The notes beneath the pieces are model-generated. The model saw only the letters and a program-made list of their open reading frames with translations, ran no database searches and had not been told where the DNA came from. Both the position numbers and the translations under genes were made by a program. 64,000 bases of DNA from Bin80 sp026708685 (GTDB lineage Bacteria > Bacteroidota > Rhodothermia > Rhodothermales > Bin80). Positions 54,990-64,000 of this stretch are shown in pieces. Location: positions 806,001 through 870,000 of the forward strand of contig OZ241742.1 in NCBI GenBank assembly GCA_965200955.1, read 5' to 3'. Positions within the stretch are counted from its first letter, which is position 1. Each line of letters starts with the position of its first letter.

Positions 54990-56083
54990 TCCCCAATGAT
55001 TTGTGTCAGTAGCATTTCATACAACCCCTGTATTCGAAGGTTGGTATGATTACGGAGACGAAGTTCGTGCAGGGTTGCAGGATCTTCGCAGAGCACCGTC
55101 TGTGCACCACGACTCATTGCATCATCCAACCGAGCTTCGGTAAGTTGAATTCCAAGATCAGGGCGCGTAAACTGAATGGCCGTACTTCCGACAGGGTGAG
55201 CCCGATCCTTGTGCCAGAATAACTCCAATGGAGCAGATCCTAGAGCAGTTTCAGATAGTAAGCGTGCACCATCAAAACGGTTAGGAAGTCGAACGGCATG
55301 GGTAGGATCTATATAGGCGGTTGTATGATCTTTCGTAGAAGAAGGAAGGGTTGCTTTCAAACGCTTTTCTCGCAGTTGCTCCGCTAAAAACTCCACGAGA
55401 TCAATAACGATCACATCACTGGGCCAAGTAATTCCAAGACGCTCCTCATACATTTGAGTAAACGAGAACAGATCTTGTGGAGAAAGCACCAACAATTTCT
55501 TCACTCCAACGTGCCGAGATTCTTCTATGCAAAGTTCGGCTTGTTTTCGTGCGGTGTCTGGGAATCCCAAGGAACATGGGATGAACCCACTATCAAGTCC
55601 CTTTCCTATTGCACTAGCATCAATTCCACAAGATGTGAGCAGTTTCAAGGCCGCCTCTGAAGTATCCGAACAATGATTGAAGCCTACATCTCCGATAAAT
55701 AATCCCCAAGCATTTTTTCCATCAGCAGGTTCATAAGATCCAAACGCAGAATGTTGGTTGCAGATCCTATCATGGATTTGAGTAATATGTGATGGAGCCA
55801 GTCCTTCGGAGGCAACCTCTGTTCGAACCGCCGCGATGGCAGCGGGAAGTGGTTGATCGGTGATACAATGTGCTCTACAGTTCCCACCATCTGGTTCTGC
55901 ATAAAGAACTTCAAGAGAACTGGCATTCCATGATAGATTCCCCTGACGTTGCATGGACGCTACGAGGGCGATACCATGGGGGGTCAGAGATTCATTGTGC
56001 GTAAGATGACCTACCGGGGCTACATGCCTGCACATCAGACAGAAACGACAGTTATGAATTGCGTCAAGAACACTTGTAGTCAT
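54986..56083 (-). CDS. Fe-S oxidoreductase subunit (GlcF/heterodisulfide-reductase-like, CCG domain)
   Basis: This is a 365-residue protein. The N-terminal NCRFCLMCRHVAPVGHLTH gives a C-x2-C-x2-C iron-sulfur motif, and GGNCRAHCI lies near residue 70. The C-terminal half has CCG-type cysteine segments (LLTSCGIDA, GFIPCSLGFP) and ends in a region with GAQTVLCEDPATLHELRLRN. This places it with the Fe-S partners of GlcD-like FAD oxidases. It starts eight bases after the FAD oxidase stop, so the two probably form a 2-hydroxyacid-type dehydrogenase complex. The cysteine spacing is not a standard 8Fe ferredoxin pair, so cluster content is uncertain. Confidence 0.75.
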   Translation of the reverse strand: MTTSVLDAIHNCRFCLMCRHVAPVGHLTHNESLTPHGIALVASMQRQGNLSWNASSLEVLYAEPDGGNCRAHCITDQPLPAAIAAVRTEVASEGLAPSHITQIHDRICNQHSAFGSYEPADGKNAWGLFIGDVGFNHCSDTSEAALKLLTSCGIDASAIGKGLDSGFIPCSLGFPDTARKQAELCIEESRHVGVKKLLVLSPQDLFSFTQMYEERLGITWPSDVIVIDLVEFLAEQLREKRLKATLPSSTKDHTTAYIDPTHAVRLPNRFDGARLLSETALGSAPLELFWHKDRAHPVGSTAIQFTRPDLGIQLTEARLDDAMSRGAQTVLCEDPATLHELRLRNHTNLRIQGLYEMLLTQIIGD

Positions 56084-56091
56084 GAGGCTAT

Positions 56092-57531
56092 CTAAAATCC
56101 AAAACCAACTTTGCCTGGATTCATGATTCCATTAGGATCCAGCGTTTTTTTGATTCGCTCCAATAATGGCCATGCATCCCCATATTGGCGGCGCATGAAA
56201 CGAGAAAGCTTCAATCCCACTCCATGGTGTTCATTGACCATCCCTCCATTTTCTAAAACAGCCGTCATTGCAGTATTCCAAACTCGATTGTGTAACCTGA
56301 CAGCTTCTCTGGCATCATCTGGAGGATTTTGAATGATAAATCTGGAGTAGACCATCACACCCCAGTGGAACCAATGCGAAAAATGACCAATAAAATCTAC
56401 ATCCCATTCCTTATATCCTTCTTCTACGGCTTTCTTTTCCGCATAATACAGCTTTTCAATGTTATCATAGGTGGTGACCGTTTCGGTCGTTCCGTACATC
56501 CACGGGAGTTTTAAGCTTTGAGGAGGATAATAAAAGTCATATCGCTGATTCCACCATGCTTCTCCTGGTTCTCGGCCAAGATCTTTCGCCCCGTGGTTGC
56601 CAATAATTTCCATCGCCTTTTGCTCTTGGAGCGTTGCAATATCTTCGTCACCATCAAAACCGATGACCATGTAGGCACCTTCAAGTTCATAGCCAAGAAT
56701 TTTCTTTACTCTGGAGGCCGTTGACCGTGGATCGTACAAACGAATCACAAAAGGGTCCAGCCGCCGGGTCATGATTTGGCGCCCCGCCTCCAGTGCTTGA
56801 GATAAATCATCAAAAAGTACGGCGCGGAGTAAACGACAGTCTGGTAGATAGTCCAATTGCATGGTAGCTTCGGTTATTACACCAAGAGTTCCTTCAGATC
56901 CCAAGAATAAGCGATAAAAGTCAGGACCAGATGCATGCTGTGGTACAATCGGTGTACGAAGAATATGACCGTCTGGTAGAACAACTTGCATACGAAGCAC
57001 AAGGTCTTCCGCTTTACCGTACTTGTTACTGATGGTACCTGTCCCACGCGGTGCCAGATATCCACCAAGCGTTGCACAGTTTGCCGATGCAGGGTAATGG
57101 GGGAGCATCAGATCTTTTTCATTGACTGCCCATTCCAGCTGTTTGCCATTAATTCCTGCTTCCGCTGTAACAGTGAGAGAGGTTTCGTCAATCTCTATGA
57201 TGCGATTCATCCTCTTGGTATCAAGGATGATCCCGCCAAATATAGGTAATGCACCACCTTGAGATCCAGACCCCCCTCCCCATGGGATGACGGGAATTCG
57301 ATAACCATTCGCAATCTTTAAGATTGCTGAAATCTCTTCGGCAGTTTTGGGGCGAACAATGTAGTCCGGTTTTTGAGGTGTTTCTCCACGATCAAGCCAC
57401 ATCTGAGGTAGCCAGAACCAGTCGGTGGCATAGACCAGTCGCTCAGAGTCATCGGTTGAGACATAAGCATCGCCCACGATTTCGGTGAGCTCGCTACGAA
57501 TCATCTCGGGTTGTAACCCTTTCCAGTCCAT
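56092..57531 (-). CDS. FAD-linked oxidase (GlcD-like, VAO family)
   Basis: This is a 479-residue protein. The FAD-binding PCMH domain shows IPVIPWGGGSGSQGGALPI, LTVTAEAGINGKQLEWAVNE, ATLGGYLAPRGTGTISNKYG and LFLGSEGTLGVITEATMQLD. The C-terminal FAD-oxidase domain has VNEHHGVGLKLSRFM and ends TLDPNGIMNPGKVGFGF, as in glycolate/D-lactate dehydrogenases and alkyl-DHAP synthases. It is the first gene of a four-gene minus-strand operon and should oxidise a 2-hydroxyacid, passing electrons to the Fe-S partner. A TATATTAC box lies 26 bases before its ATG. The substrate is unknown. Confidence 0.87.
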   Translation of the reverse strand: MDWKGLQPEMIRSELTEIVGDAYVSTDDSERLVYATDWFWLPQMWLDRGETPQKPDYIVRPKTAEEISAILKIANGYRIPVIPWGGGSGSQGGALPIFGGIILDTKRMNRIIEIDETSLTVTAEAGINGKQLEWAVNEKDLMLPHYPASANCATLGGYLAPRGTGTISNKYGKAEDLVLRMQVVLPDGHILRTPIVPQHASGPDFYRLFLGSEGTLGVITEATMQLDYLPDCRLLRAVLFDDLSQALEAGRQIMTRRLDPFVIRLYDPRSTASRVKKILGYELEGAYMVIGFDGDEDIATLQEQKAMEIIGNHGAKDLGREPGEAWWNQRYDFYYPPQSLKLPWMYGTTETVTTYDNIEKLYYAEKKAVEEGYKEWDVDFIGHFSHWFHWGVMVYSRFIIQNPPDDAREAVRLHNRVWNTAMTAVLENGGMVNEHHGVGLKLSRFMRRQYGDAWPLLERIKKTLDPNGIMNPGKVGFGF

Positions 57532-57557
57532 TAATGATAGGAGATATGTAAGATCAA

Positions 57558-57565
57558 GTAATATA
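57558..57565 (-). promoter_or_regulatory. Candidate -10/-7 promoter element TATATTAC
   Basis: On the minus strand, TATATTAC lies 26 bases before the ATG of the FAD oxidase, the likely operon promoter region. A related ATCTTACA string lies nearer the start. Confidence 0.3.
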
Positions 57566-57797
57566 CGGTTTAATTCCTTGATTCATCATTTGTTGTACAT
57601 GAATGAGTCACATCAAGCGTTTGATGAGGCTTATCCACTCGGTGAATACCGTGATGAGAGTGCATTGTGGGGATATAATTACGAAAAATGCTACACATCT
57701 TTCTCACGAACTCCTATCCTTTGGTCATCTCGTTTTTTATTACGATGAAAAAGTTTTCATTATTTCGTATCATTAACTCTAACCTTTTTATGTACAC

Positions 57798-58688
57798 ATG
57801 ATCATATTGATGAATATATTTTGGGGAATCACTCTCATTTTGGGGCCCCTCAGTGAAACATCCGTTCTCATTTTGTCAGGTCAAAATAACCATGACTGGG
57901 AACGTACGGTCGTTCATCTTGAACGTACGCTCAACGAGGTTGATAGGTTTACCGTGGATGTGACGCTGTCTCCAGCCGAAGAGTCTGATCAAGAGGCATG
58001 GGATGAATGGAACCCTGAATTCAGCACGTATGATGTTATTCTTCTTGATTACAATGGAGAGTTATGGCCAGAGCGTGTTCGCACGAATTTTGAAGAGTAT
58101 GTTACAGGCGGGGGAAATGTTCTGGTGATCCATGCGGCCAATAATCCATTTCCCGAATGGGATGCCTATGAATCTATGGTTGGAATCCTATGGAGAGACA
58201 AGGATGCGGGGTATGGAGCCTACTGGGATGAAGAGCAAGGATTGGTGCGGATAGACCCTGGCAAAGATCAAGGTGCTGGACACGGAAAATTACACGACTG
58301 GAGAATCACCACTCGAGCCCCTGATCATCCTATTATGTCTGGTTTGCCTGAGGTTTGGCTACACCCTTATGACGAACTTTATCATGGCCAGCGAGGTCCT
58401 GCGGAGGGTATGAATATTCTTGCTACGGCTTGGAGTGACACGGATTCTGGAGGAACGGGGCGTCATGAACTCATGGCATGGTGGATTCAATTTGGAGAGG
58501 GCAAAGTGATCACTCTCCTTCCTGGTCATCTATGGCGTGAGCAGGAAGATGACAGGGCATTTCGATGTGTCGGCTTCCGCACATTGATTCAGCGTAGTGC
58601 TGAGTGGCTGGGAACAGGAGATGTAACCCTACCCGTACCAGAGAATTTCCCCACAGCAGATCAGGCGGTAGTGGTGCCCAGTGAATGA
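57798..58688 (+). CDS. ThuA-like (trehalose-utilisation) domain protein
   Basis: This is a 296-residue protein with a hydrophobic N-terminus (MIILMNIFWGITLILGPLSE) that may be a signal peptide. The ThuA glutamine-amidotransferase-like fold is shown by SVLILSGQNNHDWERTVVHL, YDVILLDYNGELWP, YVTGGGNVLVIHAANNPFPE, DHPIMSGLPEVWLHPYDELY and GKVITLLPGHLW. Family members occur with carbohydrate catabolism and exported oxidoreductases, but their reaction is mostly undefined. It is divergent from the FAD oxidase operon (266 bp between starts), so shared regulation is possible. Confidence 0.83.
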   Translation: MIILMNIFWGITLILGPLSETSVLILSGQNNHDWERTVVHLERTLNEVDRFTVDVTLSPAEESDQEAWDEWNPEFSTYDVILLDYNGELWPERVRTNFEEYVTGGGNVLVIHAANNPFPEWDAYESMVGILWRDKDAGYGAYWDEEQGLVRIDPGKDQGAGHGKLHDWRITTRAPDHPIMSGLPEVWLHPYDELYHGQRGPAEGMNILATAWSDTDSGGTGRHELMAWWIQFGEGKVITLLPGHLWREQEDDRAFRCVGFRTLIQRSAEWLGTGDVTLPVPENFPTADQAVVVPSE

Positions 58689-59112
58689 ATCCAATTGTGA
58701 AGGTCAAGTCTGCATTGGAAGCAAGACCATCATGGCTTTCATGGAAGATTTTCACGATTCAGTGCTCTTCAATCCAAAACGATGCTATGAAGCCATTAGA
58801 TCATTATCCTGATTGAGATTCGCATGATTGGGCTGATTTTACAACATCATAATATTCATGTTAGACTGCCATGGGGTGTCTTTCTTGCATTGCTCATTCA
58901 TCGGTAAAATTATTGATCATGCCAATACCGAACATTCACTCAATGATCATCTGATTTTTTGGAGACATTTCTTATTCAGAAACGTTTGGATTTTTCTATC
59001 ACCTTACTTCTTGCTATTTTTGTGCGTTCCAAGAAATGAAGAACTCATCTGTGATGAGATCCGAGGTTTCACTCGTAGTAACTTTTAACATCAGAACCGA
59101 TTCTCCTCTAAA
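58689..59112. other. Intergenic region, no supported gene
   Basis: 424 bp before the restriction-modification gene. A 76-codon hydrophobic frame at 58858-59088 ends 24 bases before that start, but it has no recognisable family and is not called. No modification-gene partner or operator repeat is seen. Confidence 0.45.
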
Positions 59113-62100
59113 ATGACTTTACAGGAAGTATTTGATCAGTGGCGTACAGAGCTCAAAACGGCAGATCGTAGCGTGCAGCGTAATATTGGTGCAAAATTTG
59201 AGCAGATTTGCAAGATCTTTCTGTTACATGACAGTGCGTATAGAGACATTTACGAATCTGTTGAGACCATTGCAGAATGGGCAGACAGAAAGGGACTACC
59301 TAAGCCAGACCTTGGCATAGACCTTGTAGCTACACTTGGAGATAAAGATGAAGAACGAGATGTTGCCATTCAATGTAAATTCTACCGTGAGGGTCACATA
59401 TTATCCAAAAGAGATATCGATTCATTCCTTGCAAATTCCTCGCGTAAGTTTTTCTGCCATCGAATTCTCATGGATACCACAGGAGTTCCTTTGACTTCCA
59501 ATGTTCAAAATTCCCTTCTCCATCAGGATCCCCCCGTCGTTCGCATTGGATTGCATGATCTTTTGAATAGTGATCTTGATTGGGATCAGTTTCTTTCAAA
59601 AAATGAGGTTGAAACGGCAGAGCCGAAAGATCCATGGCCCCATCAGAAAGAGGCGATAGTAAAAGTGGTCGCTGGATTATCCGAGAAAGATTCGCGTGGT
59701 AAAATGGTGATGGCATGTGGCACCGGCAAAACATTTACATCGCTTCGTATTGCAGAAGAACTGATCGGAAAAGGTGGTAGAGTACTATACTTGGTGCCCA
59801 GCTTGTCGTTGATGTCTCAGACCATCAGAGAATGGACCAAAGATTCAAGAATTCCTCTACGCTATTACGCTGTGTGCAGTGATCACCAAGTGGTCAAACC
59901 AGGGAGGCGTCAGGATGACAAGATTGACTTGTCCGTCTTGGACATGCCCTATCCTGCAAATACTAATCCATTAAAGCTGTCCAATCGCATAGGGTATGAT
60001 GTTCCATCGCAGATGACAGTTGTTTTTGCCACCTATCAGTCCATAGAGGTAATTAGCATTGCTCAGAGGAAGTATGGACTTCCCGACTTTGACCTAGCAA
60101 TCATGGATGAAGCTCACCGCACTGCAGGTGATAGAAACAGAATGAAAAAGAGTGACGAGAAAGACAGTGAGTTTATAAAAATTCATGAGCAAGACAATAT
60201 CCGTTCTGATCGACGACTCTATATGACGGCTACTCCGAAAGTCTACTCAAAGAGTGCCAGACAGAGAGCAAGTCAAGAAGACATCGTGCTGTATTCTATG
60301 GAAGACGAGGATATTTTTGGGCCTGTATTGTATGAAATCGGTTTTGGATCGGCGGTGGAACGGGAGTTGTTATCGGACTACAAAGTGATTGTGTTGGAGA
60401 TTCCCGGGGACGCTGTGGCAGAAGAGGCTTCCATGATCATGGAAAAACATGACATTTCTCTTGATGAAGCTGGAAAGCTCACTGGGTGTTATCGGGCTAT
60501 TGCAAAGATAGATCGGCGTGAGTTTGGAGATGACACAAATCCGATGAAACGAGTGATTGCGTATTGTAGAAAGATCTCTATTTCTCAGAAGGTCGCCGAG
60601 GTGTTTCCTGATCTTGTCAAGGAATACAATGAGAGGCAAAGAGAGTCCGAAGACGGGCAAGTGATCCATCATGATATAAAGGTTGACCACATTGATGGTA
60701 CACAGCAAGCAGTGGAGAGGAACCGAAAATTAAATTGGCTGGACTCTGTGGAGGCTGAAGATCAAACTTGCCATGTATTGTCCAATGTACGGTGTTTATC
60801 TGAAGGTGTGGATGTGCCTGCCTTGGATGCAATCATGTTTCTACATCCTCGTAAAAGTCAGGTAGAGGTTGTTCAGGCAGTAGGGCGTGTCATGAGAAAG
60901 AGTGATCATAAACAGATGGGGTATATCATTTTGCCCGTGGTCATCCCGATGGGGACGGATCCTGTGGAGGCTCTCAACAACAATAAGACCTTTGAAGTGG
61001 TGTGGCAGGTGCTCAATGCCATTCGCTCTCATGATGAGCGGTTTGATGCGATGATCAATTTACTGGAACAGGGGGAGACAGGAGATCGGTTAGGGATCAT
61101 TTCATTGAGTGACTGGAAGAAAAACACACAAAATCCCGACAGGATTATCAAGTCAAACCCAGAGCCAGGAGAACCTGATTATATCCAAGGGAAGATTCCG
61201 TTTGAATTCATTGATGCGTTGAAGTCAAAGATTGTACACAAGTGTGGAGATCGCAAGTATTGGTCGTTATGGGCTGTGGATATTGCTGATATCGCAAAAA
61301 AACATATTGATAGAATCCGAGGATATATCCATCGTCATGCAAAGGCAAAAGATTTATTTGATGACTTTTTGATTGAATTATGGGACGATTTGAATGACGG
61401 TATCACGGAAGAGGACGCGATTGAAATGCTTGCTCAGCACATGATCACAAGATCGGTATTTGAGGCACTGCATGTTGACTCAAGGTTTGTTGGTCAAAAC
61501 CCCATCAGCAAGGGAATGGACACCATGCTGGAGGCTTTGAAACCTGCGAATTTGGACACCGAAATAGAGTCTCTTGACAAGTTCTATGAGAGCGTAGCCA
61601 ACCGAGCCAAAGCAGCGGATACTCCAAAGAAACGGTTGGAACTTCTGAATCATTTATATGACAATTTCTTTTCGGGTGCCTTCAAGAAGACGGCAGATCT
61701 ATACGGAGTTGTCTATACTCCGATCGAGATTGTGGATTTCATTCTCCATTCCGTGAATGATATCTTACGGAATGAATTTGGAAAATCGCTCTCCTCTAAA
61801 GGTGTGGAAATCCTTGATCCATTTACTGGCACAGGCACCTTCATCACACGCATGATCCAGAGTGACTTAATTGATATTGAGGCACTCCCCCATAAGTACC
61901 GTCATGAGATCCATGCAAATGAGATCATGCTTCTAGCATATTATATTGCGGCGGTCAACATTGAGACTGCGTACCACAAGAAAGTCAAATCGGATGAGTA
62001 CCAGCAGTTCTCTGGCATCCTTTTAACGGATACGTTATCATTGAATGAAGGAGATGATATGATTGCAGGATTGATGCATGAAAACTCTGACCGTATTGAG

Positions 62101-63414
62101 CGACAAAAAGCATCTCACATCCAAATAATAGTTGGAAACCCTCCATGGCGGGCTGGACAAAAAAGTGGAAATGATAGAGAAAGAAATCAGTCTTATCCTT
62201 TCCTTAATAAGCGAGTTGGTGCAAGTTATTTGAGTAATTCTATAAACCATAGTAGCAAAAAAAGTTTATATGACAGCTACATACTCGCAATCAGATGGGC
62301 ATCTGATCGAATCGGATCTAGTGGAGTGATTGGAATGGTAACTAACGGTAGTTGGCTGGAGGGAAATGCCTTTGATGGGATGCGGAAAAGTCTGATTGAT
62401 GAGTTTACGTCTATTTACGTATTAGATTTGCGGGGAAATCAGAGAACTCAAGGGGAAAGATCACTACGAGAAGGAGGTAAGGTATTTGGATCTGGATCCC
62501 GAGCACCTGTTGCCATTACACTTTTCGTCAAAAACCCAGAATACTCAGGATCAAGAATTCTATATCACGATATAGGGGATTATTTAACCCGCGAGGAGAA
62601 GCTAGAAAAAGTGAAGATTTTTCTTGGGATTGATGGACTGATAGACGAATGGGTAGAAATTACACCTAATGTGCACCATGATTGGCTGAATCAGAGAAAT
62701 GAAGGGTTTATCAAATTTGTGCCATTGGGTGATAAAAAAGACAACTCGAAATCTGTAATCTTCAAAAATTATTCTATTGGAGTAGGTACTAATCGTGATG
62801 CTTGGTGCTATAATTATTCAGAAAATATTTTACGTAACAATATACATCGGATGATTCGTTTTTATGAGATTGAGAGACAGAGGCTATGTATAGCTAAAGA
62901 AGATGCGAAATGGAATATTGCGGAGATTACTGACTTTATCAATACAGATGTAACTCAGATAAAATGGACTGATAAACTAAGGAATGATCTTAGAAAGAAT
63001 AAAGAGTTAATGTTTGAAGAGGGAAGAGTCTCCATGGCATTATATCGCCCCTTTACCAGAACACACATGTTCTTTAGTCAACGAATAAATAATTCTCTCT
63101 ATCAGATTCCTGAAATATTTCCCCATGATAAATCAAAAAATAAAGTAATTTGTGTAACGGGGGTTGGCTCTACAAATCCGTTTTCATGTATTATGACTGA
63201 CAAGATCCCTGATTTAGAACTGATTGGCAAGGCAAGATGTTTCCCTCAATGGTTATACCAAAGGCTTGATGAATCAAATAATACCTATCTTTTTGATCAT
63301 GTGCAAAATTCCAAGGTTGATCAGTATGGGTATGTTCGTGAAAATGCCATCCATGACACTGCATTACAGTCCTTCCAAGAAAAAATAGGGGGGGGGGGAA
63401 ATCGATCACGATGA
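59113..63414 (+). CDS. Type ISP-like single-chain restriction-modification enzyme, truncated by poly-G frameshift (off state)
   Basis: As read this is 1433 residues. Order: Mrr-like PD-(D/E)XK nuclease (Asp70 in DLGIDLVATLG, Gln87-Cys-Lys in AIQCKFY); SF2 helicase with Walker A ACGTGKTF (~201-208), DEAH in IMDEAHRTAGD (~332), MTATPK (~371) and VQAVGRVMRK (~587-596); helical coupler; N6-adenine methyltransferase with motif I LDPFTGTGTF (~902) and motif IV VGNPPW (~1009-1012); then the start of the target-recognition region. This is the LlaGI/LlaBIII type ISP layout. It ends early because an 11-G tract at codon ~1426 shifts into GGGGNRSR-stop. The remaining ~200 codons follow in another frame. 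No separate subunits are nearby. Confidence 0.88.
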   Translation: MTLQEVFDQWRTELKTADRSVQRNIGAKFEQICKIFLLHDSAYRDIYESVETIAEWADRKGLPKPDLGIDLVATLGDKDEERDVAIQCKFYREGHILSKRDIDSFLANSSRKFFCHRILMDTTGVPLTSNVQNSLLHQDPPVVRIGLHDLLNSDLDWDQFLSKNEVETAEPKDPWPHQKEAIVKVVAGLSEKDSRGKMVMACGTGKTFTSLRIAEELIGKGGRVLYLVPSLSLMSQTIREWTKDSRIPLRYYAVCSDHQVVKPGRRQDDKIDLSVLDMPYPANTNPLKLSNRIGYDVPSQMTVVFATYQSIEVISIAQRKYGLPDFDLAIMDEAHRTAGDRNRMKKSDEKDSEFIKIHEQDNIRSDRRLYMTATPKVYSKSARQRASQEDIVLYSMEDEDIFGPVLYEIGFGSAVERELLSDYKVIVLEIPGDAVAEEASMIMEKHDISLDEAGKLTGCYRAIAKIDRREFGDDTNPMKRVIAYCRKISISQKVAEVFPDLVKEYNERQRESEDGQVIHHDIKVDHIDGTQQAVERNRKLNWLDSVEAEDQTCHVLSNVRCLSEGVDVPALDAIMFLHPRKSQVEVVQAVGRVMRKSDHKQMGYIILPVVIPMGTDPVEALNNNKTFEVVWQVLNAIRSHDERFDAMINLLEQGETGDRLGIISLSDWKKNTQNPDRIIKSNPEPGEPDYIQGKIPFEFIDALKSKIVHKCGDRKYWSLWAVDIADIAKKHIDRIRGYIHRHAKAKDLFDDFLIELWDDLNDGITEEDAIEMLAQHMITRSVFEALHVDSRFVGQNPISKGMDTMLEALKPANLDTEIESLDKFYESVANRAKAADTPKKRLELLNHLYDNFFSGAFKKTADLYGVVYTPIEIVDFILHSVNDILRNEFGKSLSSKGVEILDPFTGTGTFITRMIQSDLIDIEALPHKYRHEIHANEIMLLAYYIAAVNIETAYHKKVKSDEYQQFSGILLTDTLSLNEGDDMIAGLMHENSDRIERQKASHIQIIVGNPPWRAGQKSGNDRERNQSYPFLNKRVGASYLSNSINHSSKKSLYDSYILAIRWASDRIGSSGVIGMVTNGSWLEGNAFDGMRKSLIDEFTSIYVLDLRGNQRTQGERSLREGGKVFGSGSRAPVAITLFVKNPEYSGSRILYHDIGDYLTREEKLEKVKIFLGIDGLIDEWVEITPNVHHDWLNQRNEGFIKFVPLGDKKDNSKSVIFKNYSIGVGTNRDAWCYNYSENILRNNIHRMIRFYEIERQRLCIAKEDAKWNIAEITDFINTDVTQIKWTDKLRNDLRKNKELMFEEGRVSMALYRPFTRTHMFFSQRINNSLYQIPEIFPHDKSKNKVICVTGVGSTNPFSCIMTDKIPDLELIGKARCFPQWLYQRLDESNNTYLFDHVQNSKVDQYGYVRENAIHDTALQSFQEKIGGGGNRSR
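63388..63398 (+). repeat. Poly-G tract (11 G), candidate phase-variation switch
   Basis: Eleven consecutive G inside the coding region. With 11 G the frame ends at TGA 63412-63414. With 10 G it reads I-G-G-G-E-I-D-H-D-D-L-F and stays open to the window edge. Such tracts vary by slipped-strand mispairing during replication. Confidence 0.85.
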
Positions 63415-64000
63415 CCTTTTCTACTTCATCTACGGTGTGCTCCATGTTCCTTCCTACAGAGAAAAATACGCTACTAACTTACAAAAAGAACTCCCTAGAA
63501 TTCCATTCCCGAAAAGTCATAGACTGTTTTGGTTGCTTACCGATGCAGGACGGAAACTTGCTGAACTCCATGTACACTACGAAGATGTAGATCCATGGCC
63601 AGTCAATTTTGACAAAGGAAGTTGGAATCCAGAGGAGGATATCTCACATAAGAAATGGTTTCGGGTAGAAAAGATGAAGCACCCCGGAAAAGCCCGAAAT
63701 AAAGATCTATCCAGAATCATCTACAACGATTATATCACATTGAAAGATATCCCAGTAGAAGCGTATTACTATGTGGTCAATGGTAAATCTGCCATTGCAT
63801 GGGTCATGGAGAGGCAATCTCAAAACACAAATTCATTGTCACCCGGTGGGCGCAGTAGCCAAATTGTCAATGATGCAAATCGTTTTGCCATTGAAACCAT
63901 GAAGGATCCCGCCTATCCTCTGAGATTACTTGCCAAGGTGATTACAGTCAGCATGGAAACGATCAAAATCGTTGATGGACTTGTGGACATAGACTTTTCA
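63398..64000 (+). CDS. C-terminal target-recognition part of the type ISP-like enzyme (out of frame, partial at edge)
   Basis: From the last G of the tract to the edge, 201 codons are open without a stop. They encode EIDHDDLFYFIYGVLHVPSY, KELPRIPFPKSHRLFWL, DIPVEAYYYVVNGKSAIAWV and LAKVITVSMETIKIVDGL, which match the usual C-terminal end of single-chain helicase-methylase restriction enzymes. The conserved text shows that the segment is under selection and is joined to 59113-63387 when the tract has 10 (or 7, or 13) G. The stop codon is probably only a few codons beyond the window. Confidence 0.82.

Noticed and set aside
58858..59088. 76-codon hydrophobic open frame just before the restriction gene
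   Set aside because: No family likeness and no clear ribosome-binding site; a small regulator could not be supported.

Overview
The window looks like a chromosome segment from a Bacteroidota/FCB-group bacterium, probably Rhodothermota- or Balneolota-like. Six large secreted proteins end in the short carboxy-terminal domain that starts with a NYPNP(F) motif and serves as a type IX (Por) sorting signal. Many other products are lipoproteins or exported proteins for polysaccharide or sulfate-ester chemistry, and the PSCyt1/DUF1549/DUF1553 and DUF1501 families are typical of marine polymer degraders. This placement is inference: no rRNA or other phylogenetic marker is present.

Layout. Positions 1-1851 hold a DUF1080 glycan-hydrolase-like gene (cut by the window edge) and a CBM9-like gene, both on the minus strand. 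Positions 2062-23146 form a surface-protein region. It has four plant-type leucine-rich-repeat (LRR) proteins with sorting domains, three paralogous arylsulfotransferase-like lipoproteins interleaved with them, a 1792-residue repetitive secreted protein with a nine-G tract just before its start codon, and a dead IS630 copy with clear terminal inverted repeats. Positions 23791-34561 hold an SGNH/PVC-type dehydrogenase/cytochrome c fusion, an SLC13 transporter with four RCK_C domains, a frameshifted AAA ATPase and a PSCyt1-DUF1549-DUF1553 lipoprotein. The usual DUF1501 partner of that lipoprotein (46483-47931) is separated from it by a 2743-residue Ig-repeat giant, which contains exact-period 582-bp tandem repeats, and by a Calx-beta protein.

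Positions 48066-51578 look like a toxin-antitoxin/mobile island. There are two Panacea (DUF4065) antitoxin genes, one intact and one truncated, each followed by a small coiled-coil/membrane protein. An IS1341-type TnpB element sits inside the second set. Positions 51872-57531 hold a metabolic cluster: a TIM-barrel epimerase converging on a tightly coupled four-gene operon encoding a GlcD-like FAD oxidase, an Fe-S protein, a UPF0261/Tm-1-like protein and a creatininase-family hydrolase. A ThuA-like protein follows.

The right end (59113 to the edge) is a single-polypeptide type ISP-like restriction-modification enzyme with nuclease, helicase and N6-adenine methyltransferase parts. An eleven-G tract near its 3' end puts the last ~200 codons out of frame, while ten G would restore one protein of more than 1620 residues. 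This is the strongest candidate for something undescribed: a slipped-strand, phase-variable type ISP system. A second G tract at the start of a large surface protein suggests that poly-G switching is used more widely in this genome.
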